From Actinomycetota bacterium (GTDB lineage: Bacteria; Actinomycetota; Actinomycetes; Actinomycetales; Microbacteriaceae): 12,125 nt of DNA. Below, one piece after another: positions 7,342 through 12,125 of the stretch. Under the pieces are notes generated by a model. It searched no databases, had not been told where the DNA came from, and worked only from the letters and a program-made list of their open reading frames with translations. Every line of letters starts with the position of its first letter. Position 1 is the stretch's first letter. Made by a program: the position numbers and the translations under genes. The stretch covers positions 1 through 12,125 of the forward strand of contig WLNS01000036.1 of the NCBI GenBank assembly GCA_009699665.1, read 5' to 3'.

Positions 7342-7665
7342 ATGCCCAAAGTGACATATATTCAGCCCAACGGCGCCGAAGTTACGCTGGATGCCCGCGA
7401 CGGTGATTCCGTTATGGAAACCGCCGTGAAGAACGGCGTCAAGGGCATCGTCGCCGAGTGTGGCGGCGCCTGCGCGTGCGCCACCTGCCACGTGTTTGTT
7501 GACCCGTCGTTTTCTGCCCAGGTGGGCGAACCCGGCCCCCTCGAAGATGACATGCTCGACGGTGCCGCGTCGGATCGGCAAGAAACCAGTCGTCTCTCGT
7601 GCCAGATCAAAATGAGCGCCGACCTCGACGGTCTGATCGTTCGCATCGCACCCGAACAGGTCTAG
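7342..7665 (+). CDS. [2Fe-2S] ferredoxin, putidaredoxin/adrenodoxin type
   Basis: A 107-residue electron carrier. The cluster ligands are C40, C46, C49 and C87 (C-x5-C-x2-C ... C), in AECGGACACATCHVF and RLSCQIK. This matches putidaredoxin (39, 45, 48, 86) shifted by one. C44 is an extra, non-ligand cysteine next to the cluster. The ending IVRIAPEQV lacks the terminal Trp of putidaredoxin. It should pass electrons from the reductase encoded 3 bp downstream to the operon's P450. A purine-rich ribosome site (GAAAGAAAAGAG) precedes the ATG in a 65-bp gap after the SDR. That gap also holds a small inverted repeat (CTCAG-CCTT-CTGAG, 7293-7306), too weak to call a terminator. Confidence 0.95.
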   Translation: MPKVTYIQPNGAEVTLDARDGDSVMETAVKNGVKGIVAECGGACACATCHVFVDPSFSAQVGEPGPLEDDMLDGAASDRQETSRLSCQIKMSADLDGLIVRIAPEQV

Positions 7666-7668
7666 AAC

Positions 7669-8904
7669 GTGCCCGACGTCCTGATTGTCGGTGCTGGTCA
7701 GGCCGGCATGCAAATCGCTGTCTCGCTGCGCGATGACGGATTCGAGGGGCGCATCGAACTCGTCGGCGAAGAGCCGCACGGCCCGTATCAGCGGCCACCC
7801 CTGTCGAAGGCCTTTCTGCACGGCACGGCCGATATTGAGTCGCTCGAACTTCGCGCGCCGTCGTTCTATGTCGATAACGCCATTGTTGTCGTGCCGGGCG
7901 AACAGGTCGTTTCAGTAGATTTCTCGGGTGAGCGTGGAGTAGCCACCACTGATACGGGGCGAGAGATTCACTTCGACAAGCTCGCGCTGGCTACCGGCTC
8001 GACCCCGCGCCGGCTGCCCACCGAGGGCGCCGACCTGGATGGCGTGCTCTACCTGCGCGATATCGCCGACGCCATCGACCTCAAGAAACGCTGGGATGCG
8101 GCCGCGAGCGTTGTGGTGATTGGCGGGGGATTCATCGGACTCGAGGTTGCCGCCGGCGCCCGCATGGACGGCAAGCAGGTCACCGTGCTCGAGGCGATGG
8201 ATCGACTCATTGCTCGGGCCGTGAGTGCCGAGACGAGCGAGTTCTATCGAGCCGCTCACGAGCGCCGGGGCACGAGCGTTCGACTCGACGCCCGAATCAC
8301 CCGCATTGTGGGCGCGGGCGGCACCGTCACGGGAGTCGAGCTTGAAGGCGGCGAGATCGTGGCAGCCGACATTGTGATGGTGGGCATCGGTGTTGTTGCC
8401 CGAGGCGAACTCGCCGATCAGCTGGGCCTCGAGACGGTCAACGGAGCCATCGTGGTGAACGAGTTTGCCGAGACCAGCGATCCGCGTGTGGTGGCGGCCG
8501 GCGATGCCGTGCTGTTGCCGCACCCGCTGGGTGGCGACACCCAGGTGCGCCTCGAGTCGGTGCAAAACGCGGTGGACCAGGCCAAGACGGCGGCCAAGAC
8601 ACTGGCCGGTGTGCGTGAGGCGTATCGTGCCGTGCCGTGGTTCTGGTCGGATCAGGCCGACCTCAAGCTGCAGATCGCCGGGCTCTCGACGGGCTACGAC
8701 CAGACGGTCGTGCGCGGGGCGCCCGACGACGAGTCGTTCTCGGTGCTCTATTACCGTGACGGTCGCCTGATTGCGATCGACTCGGTCAATGCCGTCAGCG
8801 ACTACATGGCCGTGCGCAAGGCCCTGGGTTCCGGTTCGACAATTCCGGCCGACCAGGCCACAAACCTCGATACTCCTCTTAAAACATTGGTGGTTGCTTC
8901 ATGA
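7669..8904 (+). CDS. FAD-dependent ferredoxin reductase (putidaredoxin reductase type)
   Basis: A 411-residue NAD(P)H-dependent flavoprotein, the usual family length. The FAD motif is VLIVGAGQAGMQ (G8, G10, G13), with the family segment GPYQRPPLSKAFL near residue 45. The second Rossmann motif for NADH is VVIGGGFIGLEVA (G152, G154, G157). The FAD-ribityl aspartate segment is VVAAGDAV, followed by RLESVQNAVDQAKTAAKTL and PWFWSDQ, all typical of the oxygenase-coupled reductases. It starts with GTG 3 bp after the ferredoxin stop, and its stop overlaps the next ATG (ATGA), so the three genes are tightly coupled. With the ferredoxin it completes a class I electron chain for the P450 at 1487-2734. 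It could also serve other oxygenases in the cell. Confidence 0.95.
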   Translation: MPDVLIVGAGQAGMQIAVSLRDDGFEGRIELVGEEPHGPYQRPPLSKAFLHGTADIESLELRAPSFYVDNAIVVVPGEQVVSVDFSGERGVATTDTGREIHFDKLALATGSTPRRLPTEGADLDGVLYLRDIADAIDLKKRWDAAASVVVIGGGFIGLEVAAGARMDGKQVTVLEAMDRLIARAVSAETSEFYRAAHERRGTSVRLDARITRIVGAGGTVTGVELEGGEIVAADIVMVGIGVVARGELADQLGLETVNGAIVVNEFAETSDPRVVAAGDAVLLPHPLGGDTQVRLESVQNAVDQAKTAAKTLAGVREAYRAVPWFWSDQADLKLQIAGLSTGYDQTVVRGAPDDESFSVLYYRDGRLIAIDSVNAVSDYMAVRKALGSGSTIPADQATNLDTPLKTLVVAS

Positions 8905-9563
8905 CGCTTTCTTTTTACGAGCACACGTTTGCCGATACGCCCACGCTGGGTGGTGGCGCCACGCCCACGGGAACGTATTCGAATCTCGACCACGTGTGGC
9001 AGGCCGCCGAGCCTTTTATGCGCACGCGCATGAACGACGTGCACCTGCCCATGACGGTGATGTATGCCGAGTTCATTCTCGACACAGAACCCGACGCCGA
9101 TCCCGAGGTCACGCGCGTTGCCGCCCTCATGCACGACGTGGGATGGTCGCGCGTTGACGGCGACAAGATTCTGACTGAGGGTTTTCGCAGCGACAATTTC
9201 TTGACCAGCGACATCCGCGTTGAGCATGAAAAGCACGGCTGCGACATCGCCCGCGAGATTCTTCCCGGTTGTGGCTATGACGACGCGTTCATTACGAGCA
9301 TCACCGACATCATCGACGGCCACGACACACGCAAGCAGCATCACAGTCTCGAAGACGCCATCATGCGCGACTCTGATCGGCTGTGGCGCTTTCACCCCAC
9401 CGGACTGGGATTCTCTGCCGAGTGGTTTGGCCAGACTCCGCAGTGGGTGCTGGGCGACCTGACGGGTCGCGTGATGGGCGAGATGATCACGCCCACCGGC
9501 CGAGCCATGGCCGAGGCCGAACTCAACTCCTCTATGCGCATTCTGCGCCTCGACATCCTCTAG
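8901..9563 (+). CDS. HD-domain metalloprotein 2 (paralogue of the one at 5794-6507)
   Basis: A 220-residue HD-superfamily protein. Candidate metal ligands are H48, H78-D79 (in LMHDVGWSRVD), H109 (in VEHEKHGCDIAREIL), H141 (in DIIDGHDTR) and D157 or D159 (in MRDSDRLWRF). The intervals H-to-HD 30, HD-to-H 31, H-to-H 32 and H-to-D 16 are identical to those of HD protein 1. The blocks HEKxGxxIAREIL, DIIDGHDTR and DSDxxWR are shared, while the N and C termini differ. Both therefore keep a complete two-metal site and are unlikely to be an active/inactive pair. They could act on different intermediates or as a hetero-oligomer. The start overlaps the reductase stop by 4 bp, and the aldehyde dehydrogenase begins 12 bp downstream. 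As with HD protein 1, phosphohydrolase and diiron oxygenase chemistry are both possible; the sequence alone does not decide. Confidence 0.85.
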   Translation: MTLSFYEHTFADTPTLGGGATPTGTYSNLDHVWQAAEPFMRTRMNDVHLPMTVMYAEFILDTEPDADPEVTRVAALMHDVGWSRVDGDKILTEGFRSDNFLTSDIRVEHEKHGCDIAREILPGCGYDDAFITSITDIIDGHDTRKQHHSLEDAIMRDSDRLWRFHPTGLGFSAEWFGQTPQWVLGDLTGRVMGEMITPTGRAMAEAELNSSMRILRLDIL

Positions 9564-9575
9564 AAAGCAGCCAGC

Positions 9576-11039
9576 ATGACCACGCTTGAGATGTATACCG
9601 ACGACCTGTTTATTGGCGGCGACTGGGTCACATCCGGCTCGGGCACGTTTATTGACGTCACCGACCCGGCGACCGAAGAAATATGGGCCCGCGTGCCGGC
9701 GGCCGATGCCAACGACATCGATAAGGCCGTGCAGAGTGCGCACCGCGCCTTCCACGGCACAGGCTGGCGCGACATCGGTGCCCACGCCCGAGCCGAGTTG
9801 ATGCGCAAACTGGCCGACGAGTTTGAGGCGCGCAGCGAGAAGCTGGCCAACATCATCACCAGCGAGAATGGCTCAGCGATCACCGAGACCCGACTCGCCG
9901 GTGGTCACGGCGCCGGCCTACTGCGCTATTACGCATCACTGGCCGACTTTGTGGAGTTAGTCGACAAGCGCGCCTACCCCGACCGCGCTGGTCACTACAC
10001 GCAGGTGCAGCGGCACCCGCGTGGAGTGTGTGCGCTCATCGCACCCTGGAACTATCCCGTCGCTCTCGTCATGATCAAGCTCGCTCCGGCGCTCATTGCC
10101 GGGTGCACCGTGGTGATCAAGCCCGCGTCAGAGACGCCGCTCGACCTGCGCGTGCTGATGGAGGCCGCACAGGCTGCCGGCATTCCCGACGGCGTGATCA
10201 ACCTCGTCACCTGCACGCGTCACGAGGTGGGTCACCTCGTTGAGCACCCGCTCGTGTCGAAGGTGGCGTTCACGGGTTCCACCGAGGTGGGGCGCCTCTT
10301 GGCCGAACAGTGTGGTCGTCTGCTGCGTCCGGTTACGCTCGAGCTCGGCGGCAAGTCAGCCAGCATCATCCTTGAGGACGCCGACCTGTCGGTGGTGGGC
10401 CCCATGATCAACCGCACCTGCCTGCGCAACACCGGGCAGACCTGCTACAACTCCACGCGCATTTTGGCGCCGCGCTCGCGCTACGATGAGATTGTTGAGA
10501 TGGTGGCCAGCACGGTCGCCGCCACGCCGCAGGGCGACCCGTTCGACGAGAAAACGGTCTACGGTCCGTCGGCGTCGGTCAAGCAGTTCAGGACCGTGAC
10601 CGACTACATCCAGATTGGTCAGGACGAGGGTGCAACAGTGGCAACCGGCGGAACTGGGCGTCCCGATGGCCTCGACCGCGGCTACTTTGCTAAGCCCACG
10701 GTATTTGCTGGAGTGAACAACAAGATGCGGGTGGCTCAAGAGGAAATCTTTGGCCCCGTGCTCGTGGTGATTCCTTACGTGAACGAGGACGACGCTGTGA
10801 GCATCGCCAACGACTCGCCTTACGGCCTCGGTGGCACCATCTTTACCTCAGACCCCGACCACGGCGCCGAGGTGGCGTCCCGCGTCGAGACAGGCAGCAT
10901 GGGCATCAACTTTTACGGCTCCAACCTGGCCGCGCCCTTTGGCGGCTGGAAGGATTCCGGCATCGGCATGGAATACGGCCCCGAGGGAGTGGCTGCCTAC
11001 ACGCGCCTGCAGTCAGTGCATCGCCAGGGTGAAGTCTAG
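9576..11039 (+). CDS. NAD(P)+-dependent aldehyde dehydrogenase
   Basis: A 487-residue protein of the standard ALDH superfamily length. Seen in order: the oxyanion asparagine N159 in APWNYP, the cofactor lysine K182 in VIKPASETPL, the general-base glutamate E256 in LELGGKSA, the catalytic cysteine C290 in NTGQTCYNSTRI, the EEIFGPV loop with E391, and the C-terminal NFYGSNLAAPFGGWKDSG. All key residues are present, so it should be active. The family oxidises aldehydes to carboxylic acids in the cytoplasm. Here it probably takes the aldehyde made by the SDR to an acid for further breakdown, as in P450-started terpenoid and alkyl pathways. It starts 12 bp after HD protein 2 with a modest AGAAAG ribosome site and is the last gene of the run. 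A 126-bp gap separates it from the lipoprotein genes. Confidence 0.95.
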   Translation: MTTLEMYTDDLFIGGDWVTSGSGTFIDVTDPATEEIWARVPAADANDIDKAVQSAHRAFHGTGWRDIGAHARAELMRKLADEFEARSEKLANIITSENGSAITETRLAGGHGAGLLRYYASLADFVELVDKRAYPDRAGHYTQVQRHPRGVCALIAPWNYPVALVMIKLAPALIAGCTVVIKPASETPLDLRVLMEAAQAAGIPDGVINLVTCTRHEVGHLVEHPLVSKVAFTGSTEVGRLLAEQCGRLLRPVTLELGGKSASIILEDADLSVVGPMINRTCLRNTGQTCYNSTRILAPRSRYDEIVEMVASTVAATPQGDPFDEKTVYGPSASVKQFRTVTDYIQIGQDEGATVATGGTGRPDGLDRGYFAKPTVFAGVNNKMRVAQEEIFGPVLVVIPYVNEDDAVSIANDSPYGLGGTIFTSDPDHGAEVASRVETGSMGINFYGSNLAAPFGGWKDSGIGMEYGPEGVAAYTRLQSVHRQGEV

Positions 11040-11086
11040 TTTTTCATCGGTTAACTCGCAGAAAATCTTCCCGAAAGAATCTGCCC

Positions 11087-11165
11087 ATCTCGAACGAATA
11101 TCTCATAGGATTTTATGGCTTGTGTGTTTTCCCCTGAACACAAAACCATGAAGAGAGAGATAAAT
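11087..11165 (+). promoter_or_regulatory. Promoter/leader of lipoprotein gene 1, duplicated before gene 2
   Basis: The segment from ATCTC (11087) to the start codon aligns without gaps to 11804-11882, a 717-bp offset. Conserved points are ATCTC-x-AA, a TAnnnT -10-like hexamer (TAGGAT at 11106-11111), GTGTT at 11124, and AAGAGAGAG at 11151 as the probable ribosome site. TGTGTT (11123-11128) and AACACA (11137-11142) form a 6-bp inverted repeat around an 8-base loop, which could be an operator or an mRNA hairpin just after the transcription start. No clear -35 hexamer is visible. Confidence 0.5.
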
Positions 11166-11678
11166 ATGAATAAGAACATCGCACGATTCGGCGCTGTCAC
11201 GGCACTTGTTGTTGCCGCTGCTGCCGGACTCACCGCATGCTCGGCAGCCACCCCGACGCCAGCCCCCACGGCGTCTCCTTCGAGCTCGGCGTCTCCGAGT
11301 AACTCCCCATCAGCCGTCCCTTGCAACCCTGATCAGCCGTGGTTCGGAGAGACCCAGCCCACCTATATCGATATACCCATTCCGCCCAACCCGGCAGAGC
11401 TTTACACATTGGGCCTGGGCCCAGTGGTCGCCAACCTGAATGTTCCGGCCGGAACCAGTGGTCAATGGACCGCCGAGATCACGTCGGTTGACAAGGGGGA
11501 TGGCTTCTTTGACCCTTGCGCTAGCGTTTATTTCACTCCGGGAAGCGGCGGCGACACGGCCATTGCCCCCCAGCTGATTCCCAAGGGTATTGGACTCAAT
11601 CAGGTTGTTCTGACGAACTCGGTATCTGGCGAGAGTTACACCTTCAAGGTCGACTCGAATTTCAAAGACGCTAATTAA
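11166..11678 (+). CDS. Secreted lipoprotein, unknown function (copy 1)
   Basis: A 170-residue predicted lipoprotein that I cannot assign to a family. MNKNIARFG is a basic n-region, followed by a hydrophobic stretch and the lipobox LTAC with the lipidated cysteine at residue 25. Next comes a Ser/Pro/Thr/Ala-rich linker (about 26-46), typical of surface lipoproteins, then a small, probably beta-rich domain. Cysteines in VPCNPDQ and DPCASVYF could pair outside the cell. The phrase LNVPAGTSGQWTAEITSV is echoed in the next gene. The ATG at 11166 is chosen because the AGAGAGAG site lies just before it and because the paralogue starts at the matching place. The in-frame ATG at 11148 would put that site inside the gene. 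It has its own likely promoter, so it is probably not part of the catabolic operon. Confidence 0.85.
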   Translation: MNKNIARFGAVTALVVAAAAGLTACSAATPTPAPTASPSSSASPSNSPSAVPCNPDQPWFGETQPTYIDIPIPPNPAELYTLGLGPVVANLNVPAGTSGQWTAEITSVDKGDGFFDPCASVYFTPGSGGDTAIAPQLIPKGIGLNQVVLTNSVSGESYTFKVDSNFKDAN

Positions 11679-11708
11679 CGGTCTTTTGTGACGTCTGCTT
11701 GAGGGCCT

Positions 11709-11743
11709 ACGCTTGTGGCGACGATTAACGTCGCCACAAGCGT
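11709..11743. terminator. Perfect 15-bp stem hairpin after lipoprotein gene 1
   Basis: ACGCTTGTGGCGACG (11709-11723) and its exact reverse complement (11729-11743) enclose the 5-base loop ATTAA. It begins 31 bp after the stop at 11678. The stem is long and GC-rich, as in actinobacterial terminators, which often lack the T-run; none follows here (CAGCCCGAGC). Termination of gene 1 is the best reading. mRNA 3'-end protection is an alternative. Confidence 0.7.
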
Positions 11744-11803
11744 CAGCCCGAGCTTTCCGGCCAAGCGCCCGGCTCTCGGGAAACAGTCAACTAACATCCA
11801 GCG

Positions 11804-11882
11804 ATCTCCAAAAAAATGCACTTAGTCTGGCATCGCTAACGTGTTCTCGTGAGAGCACAACACCATCAAGAGAGAGAAAATC
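11804..11882 (+). promoter_or_regulatory. Promoter/leader of lipoprotein gene 2, copy of the one before gene 1
   Basis: This is the co-linear counterpart of 11087-11165. It has ATCTC at 11804, a TAnnnT hexamer (TAGTCT, 11823-11828) at the same distance, GTGTT at 11841 and AAGAGAGAG at 11868 before the ATG. GTGTTCTC-GT-GAGAGCAC (11841-11858) is a near-perfect inverted repeat with one mismatch, at the same place as the inverted repeat of copy 1 but with a different centre. Keeping a hairpin with changed sequence suggests structure or protein binding matters. Confidence 0.5.
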
Positions 11883-12125
11883 ATGAACAAGAACTTCGCA
11901 CGAATCGGTGCCGTCGCAGCAATTGTTGTCGCTGCCGTTGCCGGACTTACGGCCTGCTCCACAACCACCCCTTCCCCTGACGCCTCGTCGACGCCCATTG
12001 GCAGCGACATCGTCTCGCCCATTGACATTCCCATTCCCGGCGCCAATGGCAAGACCTACGACATTCCCATGAATTCGATGGGCTATCTGAATGTGCCGGC
12101 AGGTACCGAGGCCAATTGGACGGCG
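11883..12125 (+). CDS. Secreted lipoprotein, unknown function (copy 2, 3' end outside window)
   Basis: The first 81 residues of a paralogue of the preceding gene; the window ends inside it. MNKNFARIG, the hydrophobic stretch and the LTAC lipobox with cysteine 25 align with copy 1 without gaps. The Ser/Thr/Pro linker is shorter. After it come IDIPIPG and YLNVPAGTEANWTA, matching IDIPIPP and NLNVPAGTSGQWTA of copy 1. The cysteine seen in VPCNPDQ of copy 1 is missing here. The start has an AGAGAGAG site at the same distance as in copy 1. Function is unknown; a surface-anchored small beta domain is the most that can be said. More copies may follow beyond the window. Confidence 0.82.
   Translation, partial: MNKNFARIGAVAAIVVAAVAGLTACSTTTPSPDASSTPIGSDIVSPIDIPIPGANGKTYDIPMNSMGYLNVPAGTEANWTA

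Noticed and set aside
8802..9785. A 327-codon - strand frame across the reductase end, HD protein 2 and the aldehyde dehydrogenase start
   Set aside because: It crosses three well-supported + strand genes and shows no domain; another GC-driven shadow. The same applies to the - strand frame at 1943-2779 opposite the P450.
11058..11084. GCAGA ... TCTGC imperfect hairpin after the aldehyde dehydrogenase, as the operon terminator
   Set aside because: The 5-bp outer stem and mismatched interior make it weak, with no T-run. I cannot support it as a terminator.
11115..11165. Earlier in-frame starts (11115, 11148) for lipoprotein 1
   Set aside because: They would add residues before the signal peptide and bury the AGAGAGAG site; the paralogue's start matches 11166 exactly.
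1..12125. CRISPR arrays, tRNA or rRNA genes, insertion sequences and phage attachment sites
   Set aside because: I looked for regular spaced repeats, cloverleaf-like segments and transposase motifs and saw none.

Overview
The window is GC-rich and actinobacterial in character. The evidence is strong GC-ending codon use, AGGAGG-type ribosome sites, an IclR regulator, Ser/Pro/Thr-linker lipoproteins with an LTAC lipobox, and a putidaredoxin-type P450 redox chain. A Microbacteriaceae-like host is my best guess from style alone and is tentative. Every gene I can support is on the + strand, and no gap between genes exceeds about 205 bases.

Layout. (a) 1-563 is the 3' end of mutM, the formamidopyrimidine-DNA glycosylase, a housekeeping gene. 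(b) 599-1369 is an IclR-family regulator. It is followed by a 117-bp gap holding a perfect 17-bp palindrome (1403-1419), a likely operator. (c) 1487-11039 is a nine-gene catabolic-looking operon: cytochrome P450, a 358-aa ATP-binding PEP-synthase-like subunit, a 606-aa phosphohistidine-domain subunit, HD-domain protein 1, a short-chain dehydrogenase, a [2Fe-2S] ferredoxin, a ferredoxin reductase, HD-domain protein 2 and an aldehyde dehydrogenase. Several junctions overlap (8 bp and 4 bp) or nearly touch (3, 12 and 18 bp). (d) 11087-12125 is a tandem pair of paralogous lipoprotein genes with co-linear promoter/leader regions exactly 717 bp apart; the second is cut by the window end.

How the genes may work together. 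The P450, ferredoxin and ferredoxin reductase form a complete class I monooxygenase. The SDR and aldehyde dehydrogenase could take the resulting alcohol to a ketone or aldehyde and then an acid. The unusual part is the two-gene phosphotransferase. Together the two proteins have the ATP-binding and swivelling-histidine modules of PEP synthase but no C-terminal PEP/pyruvate barrel. That is the organisation of phenylphosphate synthase (PpsA + PpsB of Thauera), which phosphorylates phenol with ATP. The operon therefore probably phosphorylates a small organic hydroxyl compound, perhaps an alcohol or terpenoid. The two HD proteins, which share exactly the same metal-ligand spacing, may act on the phosphorylated intermediate, either as phosphohydrolases or as HD-type diiron oxygenases. 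The pairing of a PpsAB-like kinase, two HD proteins and a P450 is the best candidate here for an undescribed pathway. The substrate cannot be read from the sequence.
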